A DNA stretch of 64,000 nucleotides from Lachnospiraceae bacterium. Its GTDB lineage: Bacteria; Bacillota; Clostridia; Lachnospirales; Lachnospiraceae. Positions 45,087 to 52,992 of the stretch are shown here, piece after piece. Each line of letters opens with the position of its first letter. The stretch's first letter is position 1. A program made the translations under genes and the position numbers. The DNA lies in contig CAJTDK010000001.1 in assembly GCA_910575105.1 (NCBI GenBank), positions 62,001-126,000 on the forward strand, in the 5' to 3' direction. Under the pieces are notes generated by a model. It had not been told where the DNA came from, made no database searches, and worked only from the letters and a program-made list of their open reading frames with translations.

Positions 45087-46100
45087 TTAAAATGCCGCCA
45101 GCTCCCTTGCCGCCTCCTTGATCCTGTCCACAGAGGGAATCACAAAGTTTTCCATCGGCGCTGCAAATGGGATCGGCGTATCATATGCTGCCACGATCTT
45201 TACCGGCGCGTCTAGGTCAAAAATGCAGTACTCCGCGAAGTGTGCCGCAACCTGTGCTCCCCATCCTCCGTTGTACGTATCCTCATGGACGACCATGAGC
45301 CTGCCTGTCTTTTTCACCGATCTCTCTACTGTCTCATAGTCGAAGGGCACAAGGCTTCTAGGGTCGATCACCTCACAGCTTATCCCCTCGCTTTCTAACG
45401 CCTTTGCCGCTTCCTGTGCCCGGTAGCTCATCAAAAGATTGGCTACGATGGTCACATCCGTCCCTTCCTTACGAACTGCCGCCTTTCCAAATTCTATCGT
45501 ATACTCCTCCTTTGGCACCTCGCCGGAAGTCCTGACGGCATCCTTTTCCTTTCGCGAACTGCCGTACAGAAGCTTATGCTCAAACACAAGCACCGGATTA
45601 TCATCACGGATCGCCTGCTTCATCATCCCCTTAGCGTCGTAAGGCGTTGACGGGCAGATCACCTTAAGCCCCGGCACATGGATGAAATAACTCTCAAGAC
45701 TCTGGGCGTGCTGCGCTCCCCGGTTGGTCGCCCCGCAGGGTGCGCGCATGACCATGGGAATATGTACCTTTCCGCCGGACATATAGCACATCTTCGCTGC
45801 CTGGTTCACCAGCTGATCCATCATGCAGAACAAAAAATCCCCGTACTGCAGGTCAGCCACCGGGCGCATCCCCGTCATCCCTGCCCCGACACACACACCG
45901 GCGATCAGGATCTCCGCTATAGGCGTATTGATCACCCGCTCCGGGCCGAATTCATCCAAAAGTCCCTTGGTCACGGTAAATGCTCCTCCCATACCTCCCT
46001 TTATGTCCACATCCTCACCAAGACAGAACACCGTCTCATCCCGTCTCATCTCCTCCTGTATTGCCAGCTTTAAAGCGTCTGCAACCGACATCTCAGCCAT
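45087..46100 (-). CDS. Acetoin/2-oxoacid dehydrogenase E1 beta subunit
   Basis: A 337-residue transketolase-like subunit. N-terminal MAEMSVADALKLAIQEEMRR, FCLGEDVDIKGGMGGAF, PIAEILIAGVCVGAGMTGMRPV and QAAKMCYMSGGKVHIPMVMRAPCG are all family hallmarks; the C-terminal domain (about 205-337) holds DPRSLVPFD and VHEDTYNGGWG. With E1alpha it forms the thiamine diphosphate-dependent heterotetramer. The ATG overlaps the E1alpha stop by one base (TAATG). Confidence 0.94.
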   Translation of the reverse strand: MAEMSVADALKLAIQEEMRRDETVFCLGEDVDIKGGMGGAFTVTKGLLDEFGPERVINTPIAEILIAGVCVGAGMTGMRPVADLQYGDFLFCMMDQLVNQAAKMCYMSGGKVHIPMVMRAPCGATNRGAQHAQSLESYFIHVPGLKVICPSTPYDAKGMMKQAIRDDNPVLVFEHKLLYGSSRKEKDAVRTSGEVPKEEYTIEFGKAAVRKEGTDVTIVANLLMSYRAQEAAKALESEGISCEVIDPRSLVPFDYETVERSVKKTGRLMVVHEDTYNGGWGAQVAAHFAEYCIFDLDAPVKIVAAYDTPIPFAAPMENFVIPSVDRIKEAARELAAF

Positions 46101-47083
46101 TATAATGTACCTCCTTCCCAGTAGACGTCCCTCAGCGCGGATTCTGGCGCGGGATCTTTACTGTTCTTCGCATATTCTACTTCCGCATCAATCTCTTCGG
46201 TAATCTCTTCCTCGATCTTTACCAGCTCCTCTTCGGTAATCACGCCTTCGTCAAGAAGCCGTTTCCTGAACGTATGAATCGGATCTTTGGCGAACCATTC
46301 CTGCTCCTCCTCCTCTGGCCGGTAGCCGCAGGCGTCATTTCTGGAGTGGCCGCCGATGCGGTATGTCTTAAGCTCCAGGATCGTCGGACCTTCGCCATTT
46401 CTTGCCCGTCCTACTGCCCGGGCTGCTGCCTCATTTACCGCAAGGACATCATTGCCGTCCACGACCTCCGAAGGAATGCCGTAAGCGCTGCCTCTGTCCG
46501 CCGCCACATGTTCAAGGCTGCAGGTAAGCCTGATGGAAGTCGTGGCAGAATACAGATTGTTCTCACATACATAGACTACCGGAAGCTTCCAGACGGCTGC
46601 CGCATTGAGCGCTTCGTGGAACGCCCCTTCATTGCTGGCTCCGTCCCCGAAAAAACAGACCGCCACATTGTCCGTCTTCATCATCCTGCACCTTAACGCC
46701 ACACCTGCCGCGATTGGAAGATTGCCGCCGACGATCGCGTTCGCCGTGACTGCCCCCACTGAGAGGTCGCCTGTATGCATCGCCCCGCCTTTTCCCTTGC
46801 AGCAGCCTTCCGATTTTCCGAACATCTCGCACAGCATGGAGCGCAGGGATACGCCTTTTGCAAGGTCGTGACCCGCCGGCCGGTGGGTCGTCAGGATATA
46901 ATCCTCTTTGCGCAGATCATAGATCATCCCGACCGCGCACGCCTCCTGGCCGTGGGACTGGTGGATGGTTCCCGGCATGATTCCCTCCAGGAACAGATAA
47001 TAAATCGTCTCCTCATACTGCCGGATCTGGTACATCCTCCTGTACATCCCGACAGCCCGCTCTTTTTCAGGCATTTTGGTCAT
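46100..47083 (-). CDS. Acetoin/2-oxoacid dehydrogenase E1 alpha subunit
   Basis: A 327-residue thiamine diphosphate-binding subunit. Motif GDGASNEGAFHEALNAAAVW-KLPVVYVCENN contains the GDG-x-N cofactor signature near residue 155-185; SEGCCKGKGGAMH and GGNLPIAAGVAL are closer to AcoA (acetoin) than to the longer pyruvate E1alpha. Substrate, acetoin or a related hydroxyketone versus pyruvate, is inference. Start at 47083 with AAAGGAG eight bases upstream; an earlier ATG at 47104 overlaps that site. First gene of the operon, divergent from the DeoR gene. Confidence 0.93.
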   Translation of the reverse strand: MTKMPEKERAVGMYRRMYQIRQYEETIYYLFLEGIMPGTIHQSHGQEACAVGMIYDLRKEDYILTTHRPAGHDLAKGVSLRSMLCEMFGKSEGCCKGKGGAMHTGDLSVGAVTANAIVGGNLPIAAGVALRCRMMKTDNVAVCFFGDGASNEGAFHEALNAAAVWKLPVVYVCENNLYSATTSIRLTCSLEHVAADRGSAYGIPSEVVDGNDVLAVNEAAARAVGRARNGEGPTILELKTYRIGGHSRNDACGYRPEEEEQEWFAKDPIHTFRKRLLDEGVITEEELVKIEEEITEEIDAEVEYAKNSKDPAPESALRDVYWEGGTL

Positions 47084-47145
47084 AATCTCTATCTCCTTTA
47101 TCAATATATTGCTTTGGATAACCTTTATGTGATCATTATATGGAC

Positions 47146-47259
47146 AAAACGTTTTAATTTCAACATTTTAACCCCTTATATATGTTTATATTCAAACATT
47201 TGTAATCAGTTTTTGTTTATTTTATAACACATTTTGAGATAAAGTATTGCAAAATGTGT
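47146..47259. promoter_or_regulatory. Operator cluster in the divergent E1alpha/DeoR region
   Basis: A perfect 10-bp inverted repeat, ACACATTTTG (47227-47236) and CAAAATGTGT (47250-47259), spacer 13, lies near the deoR start. The palindrome AAAACGTTTT is at 47146-47155, and related ACATTT(T) half-sites occur at about 47162 and 47197. These are plausible DeoR-family sites that control both directions. Confidence 0.55.
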
Positions 47260-47308
47260 AAAAGCATTTTAATATTATATTAATAGGAATAATCGGAGGG
47301 ATATCCTG

Positions 47309-48076
47309 ATGAAAAAAGAACGTCACGCACGAATTATAGAACTGTTAGAAAATCAGATGATCTGTACGCCGAAGGAGCTTTCGGATACACTTAATTGCAG
47401 CGAGATGACTATCCGCAGAGATCTGAACGAGCTTGAGCAAATGCAGCTCATCCGCCGCAAGCACGGATGCGCGTTTCTGATGAAGGAAGCAAAGCCGAAT
47501 TATTTTCATGAGCAGATTGACGAGCACCAGTATGAGAAGGAAGCGATCGCAAAAGCCGCCTTGAGGTTCATCCATCCCTACAGCGTGATCTGTATAGATT
47601 CCGGAACTACCGCCCACACGGTTTCCCGGTTCCTGCCTGATCATATCCCGCTGTCTGTCATCACCTCCAACCTCATGACAGCGGTGGAGCTGTCCAACAA
47701 AGAAAATATCCAAACATACCTGACCGGCGGCATGCTCTATCACCGCACGAAATCTATTATGACTGACTCCAGGGAGACACTGACCCAGCACCACGCCGAC
47801 GTAGCCTTTATCTCTGCCAGAGCGTTCCGTATACCGGGCGGCGCCTTTGAACACACCTATCCGCTGGTGGAGACAAAGCGGGCGCTTGTCTCCATCGCGA
47901 AAAAAGTCGTCCTCCTGATCGATCATACAAAATGCGAGCATGTCTCTCTGTGCAATTCCATTCCCCTAAACCAGATTGACGTGATCATCACAGACAACAA
48001 GACTTCCCCGGAGATCATCGCAAAAGCATCGGCCCTGAAAAAAGAGGTGATCGTTGTGGATCCGGAAGGGGATTAG
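47309..48076 (+). CDS. DeoR/GlpR family transcriptional regulator
   Basis: A 255-residue sugar-metabolism repressor. N-terminal winged HTH (residues 1-58): KKERHARIIELLENQ, TPKELSDTLNCSEMTIRRDL; the C-terminal DeoRC sensor (75-230) is of the phosphosugar-binding type, with SGTTAHTVSRFL and the LTGGMLYHRTKSIM block. It probably senses a phosphorylated intermediate made by the FGGY or DHA kinase. Divergent from the E1alpha operon. CGGAGGG eight bases before ATG. Confidence 0.93.
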   Translation: MKKERHARIIELLENQMICTPKELSDTLNCSEMTIRRDLNELEQMQLIRRKHGCAFLMKEAKPNYFHEQIDEHQYEKEAIAKAALRFIHPYSVICIDSGTTAHTVSRFLPDHIPLSVITSNLMTAVELSNKENIQTYLTGGMLYHRTKSIMTDSRETLTQHHADVAFISARAFRIPGGAFEHTYPLVETKRALVSIAKKVVLLIDHTKCEHVSLCNSIPLNQIDVIITDNKTSPEIIAKASALKKEVIVVDPEGD

Positions 48077-48131
48077 CCTCAGGACAGCACTGATTCGGTA
48101 TTCCTTCAGATTTATCTGCAGGCACAAAAGG

Positions 48132-48171
48132 GCACCGCATGCTTAACTTGCCGCGGTTAAACATGCGGTGC
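48132..48171. terminator. Bidirectional-looking terminator between deoR and sdaAA
   Basis: Stem GCACCGCATG (48132-48141) with CATGCGGTGC (48162-48171), extended by TTAAC-GTTAA inside. Minus-strand RNA continues into CCCTTTTG; the plus side lacks a T-run. It probably ends the sdaAA-side transcript and shields deoR. Confidence 0.65.
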
Positions 48172-48203
48172 TCCAAAGTCTCGCCGACTATACATTCTAC
48201 GCT

Positions 48204-48340
48204 TTTGCGCATCCGTTTTCCCGGACACCTCCCAGACTTTATACATTCAGCATTTCTGACATTTCCCGGTCTTTATGCATTCAATTCCCGGACATTTCCT
48301 GCTTTTTATGCATTCAGTTCATCCGATACTTCCTGGCCTC
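48204..48340. repeat. Degenerate 33-35 bp tandem repeat including the sdaAA 3' end
   Basis: Four units with starts at about 48204, 48239, 48273 and 48306. The common core (plus strand) is TTATGCATTCA, then a CCGGACA-like block. The fourth unit is the last 11 codons and stop of sdaAA; the others are downstream copies, one of which (period 33) keeps the reading frame. Confidence 0.6.
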
Positions 48341-49175
48341 TCGGGCTCATGGCAACACCGCCGAGCGCCGTCTCTCTGAGGGTTACATCCATCTTATCCC
48401 CCACTTCCTTCATGGCATCAATGACCTGGTCTACCGGAATCTGACTCACTATGCCCGCCAGGGACATATCTGCCGCCGACAGTGCATTTACCGCACCTAC
48501 TACATTTCTCTTCACGCACGGTACCTCTACCAGACCTGCCACCGGATCACATACTAGACCCATCAGGTTCTTGAGGGCCATCGCGCAGGCGTGACCAAGC
48601 TGCCTGGTTTCTCCGCCCCTGACATGGCAGATCGCGGCTGCAGCCATACCGGAGCCGGAGCCTATCTCTGCCTGGCATCCGCCGGAAGCTCCTGCCAGGT
48701 AGGCACGGTTCGCAATGATCTGTCCGACGCCTGCCGCCACATACATCGCCTCGATCATCTTCTCCTCGGACACCTCATACTCACGGTAATAGGTGACGAG
48801 CACGGCAGGAAGCACGCCGCACGCCCCTGCCGTCGGAGCTGCCACGATCCGCTTCATGCAGGCATTGTTGCAGCCCATCTTCAACGCATTAGAGATCACC
48901 TTTGCAAGGAAATCCCCGCAGAGAGACTGCCCGGACTTACGATACGCATCCATCTTCGCACCCTCAGCCCCGACAAGACCGCTTCTTGACATCAGATCCG
49001 GCTCGTAAGCATCAAGCCCGTCCAGCATCGCCTGCCACATATATTTCATCTGGTTCCACGAATCCTCCTCACTCACGCCTCTTTCGTGAGCATCCTCTAA
49101 CTGTATGGCTTTCCATAATTCGATGCTGTCCCTTTCGCATCTTTCATAAGCCTCTTCCATTGATTGATATGACAT
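48306..49175 (-). CDS. sdaAA: L-serine dehydratase, Fe-S dependent, alpha subunit
   Basis: Catalyses L-serine to pyruvate and ammonia with an oxygen-sensitive 4Fe-4S cluster. 289 residues. SPxxAGACG-type motif APTAGACGVLPAV near residue 125, GGCQAEIGSGSGMAAAA near 168 and the cysteines in CDPVAGLVEVPCVKRN near 215 are the cluster and substrate regions. It works with the beta subunit just upstream (20-nt gap). The pyruvate formed could feed the 2-oxoacid metabolism encoded beside it. Confidence 0.95.
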   Translation of the reverse strand: MSYQSMEEAYERCERDSIELWKAIQLEDAHERGVSEEDSWNQMKYMWQAMLDGLDAYEPDLMSRSGLVGAEGAKMDAYRKSGQSLCGDFLAKVISNALKMGCNNACMKRIVAAPTAGACGVLPAVLVTYYREYEVSEEKMIEAMYVAAGVGQIIANRAYLAGASGGCQAEIGSGSGMAAAAICHVRGGETRQLGHACAMALKNLMGLVCDPVAGLVEVPCVKRNVVGAVNALSAADMSLAGIVSQIPVDQVIDAMKEVGDKMDVTLRETALGGVAMSPRGQEVSDELNA

Positions 49176-49195
49176 ACTCTTTATCCTCCATGAAT

Positions 49196-49858
49196 TTAGT
49201 TCGCGCTCAGGAATTTCACTCGGATAATTCCCGGTTTGCCTACAAGATTGTCGATTACTTCCTGCGGAATGACCTCGTCGATCTCAACGACCATAACTGC
49301 AATCCCGCCCTTCTTATCCCGGAAAAGCTGCATCGTCGCTATGTTAATCTGGGCATCACTGAGCGCCGCGGACACATCCTTCACACGTCCCGGCTCGTCC
49401 ACATTGCGGATAATGAGTGTATTGCTCTCACCGCTGAAATTCACATCAATTCCGTCCAGCTTGCAGACCCTGATCCTGCCTCCGCCGATGGAATGCGCCT
49501 GAACCCACATGGAAGGGATTCCTTCTGCTTCCATGTAAATACGCGCAGTATTGGGATGTGCTTCCTTAAAGTCCCTATTCTCGATTACAAACTCCATCCC
49601 CTCATCCTTGGCCACATTAAAGCTGTCCGGAATACGCATGTCATCCGGTCTCATCCCCAAAAGCCCGCCGATCAGCGCTTTATCTGTTCCATGTCCCTTT
49701 CCTGTAGCCGCAAATGACCCGTGAAGATAAACCTTTGCCTTTTCCGGCTGTCTTCCAAAAAGCTGTCTGGCGATCAGGCCGATCCGGGCTGCTCCTGCCG
49801 TGTGAGAACTAGACGGTCCAACCATAACAGGCCCTAAAATGTCAAATATGTTTCCCAT
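49196..49858 (-). CDS. sdaAB: L-serine dehydratase, Fe-S dependent, beta subunit
   Basis: A 220-residue regulatory subunit. The N-terminal domain (1-140) has the family start IFDILGPVMVGPSSSHTAGAARIG; the C-terminal ACT domain (about 145-220, FSGESNTLIIRNVDEPGRV) probably binds serine. Translated just before sdaAA. An sda two-gene layout is typical of Firmicutes. Confidence 0.95.
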   Translation of the reverse strand: MGNIFDILGPVMVGPSSSHTAGAARIGLIARQLFGRQPEKAKVYLHGSFAATGKGHGTDKALIGGLLGMRPDDMRIPDSFNVAKDEGMEFVIENRDFKEAHPNTARIYMEAEGIPSMWVQAHSIGGGRIRVCKLDGIDVNFSGESNTLIIRNVDEPGRVKDVSAALSDAQINIATMQLFRDKKGGIAVMVVEIDEVIPQEVIDNLVGKPGIIRVKFLSAN

Positions 49859-49940
49859 CTTTTTACCCTCTCTTCATTGTATTTTGACCTATGTTACTGT
49901 TCACTCCGTGATCAGCAACTGACATATTACTATTGTTCAT

Positions 49941-49969
49941 ATTGTACCACATAACCGAGGGTTTTTCCA
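49941..49969 (-). promoter_or_regulatory. Promoter of sdaAB-sdaAA
   Basis: Minus-strand TACAAT (49941-49946) with a weak TGGAAA -35 (49964-49969), spacer 17, about 80 nt before the sdaAB ATG. Confidence 0.45.
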
Positions 49970-49987
49970 TGATTTATCTCATAAGTT

Positions 49988-50974
49988 CTAAACGCTGTAT
50001 CCTGACACAATACGCAGCAAATATTCCCGGTACGACTCCCTGACATGCTCTGGCGCCGCAATACGCATCTTTTCACCGATTCCTGTAATCCATCCAAAGA
50101 ACTGAGGACTGACCGCCGCCAATACCCTCACCCGGAAATGTCCTTCATCCACCGGGACGATAAACACCTCCTGCCCAAACCTGTCCAGGATAACGCCTAC
50201 GATATCATTTTCACAGACCAGCGTAACCTCCTCATCGCAGCCGCCGTACATGGAAAATGTCTTCTTGGCAAATTCTGCCAGGTCAAAGTTCTGAAACCGT
50301 TCTTTTCCGATACGCTCCCTTCCGGTAACGCTTGTCTGCTGCATCTTATCCACCCGGTAATGCTTGATACAGTCTGCCGCTTCATCATAGGCAATAAGAT
50401 AATAATACGCATCATCCCAGGTGAGCGCCCAGGGACTGACCGTATAAAACGCACCGTTCTTCTTCGGCTTCAGCCTCTTTTGCACCGTCCACTCTGCATA
50501 CTTGTACTGAATCTGTTTATTTTCTAATATAGCGGCGTGAATCTTGTCCACATTATAATAGACCGTCTCGTTACCGGTCTTTAGACGGTTACAAATGAAC
50601 ACATTGCGCTGGAGCTGGCTGGCATCATACTTGCCTGCCAGATTTTCTAATTTCCTGATCAGCTCCTCAGATTTATTCCTGCTGATGAATTTCGACGCCT
50701 GCACCGCATCCACGAGAAGCTTAAGCTCCGGCAGCTCAAATTCTCTCCGGCCGACATAGTAGCCTCCGTTTGTGCCCCTGGCCTGCAGGATATCCATCCC
50801 AAATTCATTCAGCGTCTCAATATCATTATATACCGTCTTGCGGTCGGCTGACATCTCATACTCGCCCAACGCCTTCCCGATATCCGCCGCCGACATCGGG
50901 TGGTCTGCATCCGTCTTCTCCAACAGGATTTTCATGATATATAATATCCGTAATTTGACTATAGATACCGACAT
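49988..50974 (-). CDS. WYL-domain transcriptional regulator
   Basis: A 328-residue regulator. N-terminal HTH (1-70, KLRILYIMKILLEKTDADHP then MSADRKTVYNDIETLNEFGM), WYL domain about 140-215 (VSPWALTWDDAYYYLIAYD carries the WYL-equivalent, with YRVDKMQ after it) and a WCX C-terminal region. WYL domains sense small ligands or nucleic acids in stress and defence regulators. It is a single gene whose target is not obvious. GGGAGA is upstream of the ATG, and a terminator-like stem sits in its leader. Confidence 0.9.
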   Translation of the reverse strand: MSVSIVKLRILYIMKILLEKTDADHPMSAADIGKALGEYEMSADRKTVYNDIETLNEFGMDILQARGTNGGYYVGRREFELPELKLLVDAVQASKFISRNKSEELIRKLENLAGKYDASQLQRNVFICNRLKTGNETVYYNVDKIHAAILENKQIQYKYAEWTVQKRLKPKKNGAFYTVSPWALTWDDAYYYLIAYDEAADCIKHYRVDKMQQTSVTGRERIGKERFQNFDLAEFAKKTFSMYGGCDEEVTLVCENDIVGVILDRFGQEVFIVPVDEGHFRVRVLAAVSPQFFGWITGIGEKMRIAAPEHVRESYREYLLRIVSGYSV

Positions 50975-51001
50975 AATACTTTTTCTCCCTGCTATGTAAA
51001 A

Positions 51002-51055
51002 ATATGGGTCAGGAAATCATGCCTAGCTTGAAAAGCATCCTTCTCTGACCCATAT
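51002..51055 (-). promoter_or_regulatory. Leader hairpin before the WYL gene (attenuator or terminator)
   Basis: Minus strand: ATATGGGTCAG (51045-51055) pairs with CTGACCCATAT (51002-51012); an inner ATGC-GCAT stem extends it. TTTTT follows directly. The last T is about 22 nt before the WYL start, so it either ends small-gene transcripts upstream or regulates the WYL gene. Confidence 0.6.
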
Positions 51056-51084
51056 CATATCATGACAGAGGCCATCTATCAATT

Positions 51085-51159
51085 TTAAATGTCAGCATTA
51101 AGCCCGGACAGCTCAAACTTCGTCTTTTCTTCCTGCATAACTCCCATTAATTCACCCAT
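51085..51159 (-). CDS. Possible 24-aa small ORF
   Basis: ATG at 51159 with a G-rich run nine bases upstream; peptide begins MGELMGVMQEEKTKFELSGL. Follows the 33-aa small gene in the same direction and precedes the hairpin at 51002-51055. Only weakly supported; no family recognised. Confidence 0.3.
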   Translation of the reverse strand: MGELMGVMQEEKTKFELSGLNADI

Positions 51160-51211
51160 CAGAAAAATCCCCCCATTCTATTGCTCCAGAATATCCGTCA
51201 GAAAATCTTTA

Positions 51212-51313
51212 TCAGTCTTCTACATACTCTCTGTAATCCGTCTCATCTGCAAACAGCCGGTACTCTCCGTCCACATACCCCATATATCCATCATTTACAA
51301 CATATCCTTTCAC
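51212..51313 (-). CDS. Small conserved-looking protein, 33 aa
   Basis: GTG start at 51313 with AGGAGG seven bases upstream; the peptide runs MKGYVVNDGYMGYVDGEYRL and ends ADETDYREYVED. The repeated GYM/GYV and DGEY pattern with a compact acidic end resembles short uncharacterised proteins seen in clostridial genomes. The open frame extends upstream to 51406 but without a ribosome site. Function unknown. Confidence 0.55.
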   Translation of the reverse strand: MKGYVVNDGYMGYVDGEYRLFADETDYREYVED

Positions 51314-51498
51314 TTCATGCCCTCCTCGTTTCACTATGGCTGCTATTGATCTGTTTTCTATCGTTTTCTCTAGTATAGCAGAACAGGTGTCCAAAGGTTT
51401 CCCCATCCAGCCCGGATTTGAAAATAAATGCCAGATTGAAAAGCAGGTCTGTTTGTGGTAAGATTTTTACATATTTTCAATAAGGGAGTGTAAATATA

Positions 51499-52617
51499 AT
51501 GAACAAAAAGGAAATACTGGAGATCCGCAAGCAGTTCACGCCAGACCGTTGCGTCATTACGCGGATCTGCGGATGCTATGTGAATCATGAGAAGGAAAAG
51601 AAAGCAGAGCTTAAGAAAGCGTTTTTATCACTGCCGGAGGAGGAAGCGTTCAAATATTTTGATATCTTCCGTCACACGCTGTCCGGGACAGCCGGCAAGA
51701 ACCTTCTGAATATGGATTTTCCCCTTGATCAGGAGATGCCGGGAGGTACGCAGGAATTTCTGCTGAAGCTTAAGAACAGTAAGCTGACGGATGAGATTCT
51801 TCTCGAAGAATTTTATGATAAGATCATCGAGAACTATGACTATGCTGAAAATTATTATATTATCCTGATACACGCCGCCTATGATGTTCCGGGGAGAGCC
51901 TCGGACGGCGAGGAGATGTTCGATGCCTCAGACACTGTCTATGAGCATCTTATGTGCAGCATCTGTCCGGTCAACCTCACGAAGGCCGGCCTTACATACA
52001 ACGCAGAGACGAATAACATCGAAGACCGTATCCGTGACTGGCTGGTGGAGGCTCCGCTTCACGGCTTTTTGTTCCCTGCGTTCAATGACCGCGCAAGCGA
52101 TATCCACAGCATCCTGTACTACACAAAGAAGGCAGAGGAGATCCAGCCGGAATTTATCGATACTGTGCTGGGGAGCAGGATCCCGCTGACAGCCGGGGAC
52201 CAGAAGTCCTCGTTCCAGGCGATAGTCTCTGATACGCTTGGCGAGGACTGCGATTACGAAACCGTGAGAAATATCCATGACAACATCTGTGAGATGTTGG
52301 AGGAAGCAAAAGAATCGCCGGATCCTATAGCGCTTTCCAGGCCAGATGTGAAGCGGCTGCTGCAAAAAAGCGGCGTCGCGGAGGAAAAACTCACCTCCTT
52401 CGATTCTCAGTTTGAAGAAATCACCGGAGGACAGGAGGCTTTTCTTGCCTCTAATATTACAAACCCAAAGTCTTTCCAGTTGGAAACGCCAGACGTCATC
52501 ATCAAGGTAAAGCCAGAGCGCTCCGATCTCGTCGAGATCCGCGAAGTTGATGGCCGTAAATGTCTCGTAGTTGCAGTTGACGAGCACCTTGAAGTCAACG
52601 GAATCGAAGTCCATTAA
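51499..52617 (+). CDS. DUF4317 family protein
   Basis: A 372-residue cytoplasmic protein that begins MNKKEILEIRKQFTPDRCVI and contains RICGCYVNHEKEK near residue 24, the DUF4317 start. The middle contains YYIILIHAAYDVPGRASDGEEM and FLFPAFNDRASDIHSILYY, all conserved in this clostridial family. No catalytic motif is known. ATG at 51499 has GGGAG upstream. Followed by a terminator and then tRNA-Leu; it is the last chromosomal gene before the mobile element. Confidence 0.9.
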   Translation: MNKKEILEIRKQFTPDRCVITRICGCYVNHEKEKKAELKKAFLSLPEEEAFKYFDIFRHTLSGTAGKNLLNMDFPLDQEMPGGTQEFLLKLKNSKLTDEILLEEFYDKIIENYDYAENYYIILIHAAYDVPGRASDGEEMFDASDTVYEHLMCSICPVNLTKAGLTYNAETNNIEDRIRDWLVEAPLHGFLFPAFNDRASDIHSILYYTKKAEEIQPEFIDTVLGSRIPLTAGDQKSSFQAIVSDTLGEDCDYETVRNIHDNICEMLEEAKESPDPIALSRPDVKRLLQKSGVAEEKLTSFDSQFEEITGGQEAFLASNITNPKSFQLETPDVIIKVKPERSDLVEIREVDGRKCLVVAVDEHLEVNGIEVH

Positions 52618-52640
52618 ACTCCATGCTCAGCCCTTTTTGT

Positions 52641-52664
52641 CCAGACAGGCGTGAACCTGTCTGG
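52641..52664 (+). terminator. Terminator after the DUF4317 gene
   Basis: CCAGACAGG (52641-52649) pairs with CCTGTCTGG (52656-52664), 6-nt loop. The T-run (TTTTTTT) comes 14 nt later, so the structure is somewhat relaxed. Confidence 0.6.
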
Positions 52665-52751
52665 ATATCCGGGCAGATCCTTTTTTTATTAAGTAAACCG
52701 TAACGGAATCCGTAATAATTTTATATATTTTATATTTTTTTCAAAAAGTAT

Positions 52752-52780
52752 TTGCCAAATGATGTAATCTGTGGTATTAT
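52752..52780 (+). promoter_or_regulatory. Promoter of the tRNA-Leu gene
   Basis: TTGCCA (52752-52757) and TATTAT (52775-52780) with a 17-nt spacer, 11 nt before the tRNA. Confidence 0.7.
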
Positions 52781-52791
52781 AATATTCGTGA

Positions 52792-52874
52792 GCGGAGATG
52801 GCGGAATGGCAGACGCGCTAGATTCAGGTTCTAGTGGGAGCAATCCTGTGAGGGTTCAAGTCCCTTTCTCCGCA
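52792..52874 (+). tRNA. tRNA-Leu (anticodon CAG)
   Basis: Acceptor GCGGAGA pairs with TCTCCGC and discriminator A; anticodon stem CTAGA-TCTAG with loop TTCAGGT, so anticodon CAG reads CUG. A long variable arm (class II tRNA) and the T loop TTCAAGT fit leucine. CCA is not encoded. The 3' end is the probable integration site of the element that follows. Confidence 0.92.
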
Positions 52875-52947
52875 TTTTGTTATGCTTTAAGAATCCTTGA
52901 TTTTCAAGGGTTCTTTTTAATTTCCCTTTTAATGAAATCGTTTTTAA

Positions 52948-52992
52948 GGTGATTACGGTGATAACGATTTTAATCCTTATATGGTGATTACG
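52948..52992. repeat. Direct repeats beside the integrase, possible arm-type sites
   Basis: GGTGATTACG occurs at 52948-52957 and 52983-52992, with a variant GTGATAACG at 52958-52966. Short direct repeats next to an attachment site are typical integrase arm sites; the last copy overlaps the integrase stop codon. Confidence 0.45.

Noticed and set aside
51089-51349. 86-aa plus-strand frame
   Set aside because: Opposite to the 33-aa small gene; no ribosome site and low-information hydrophobic/serine content.
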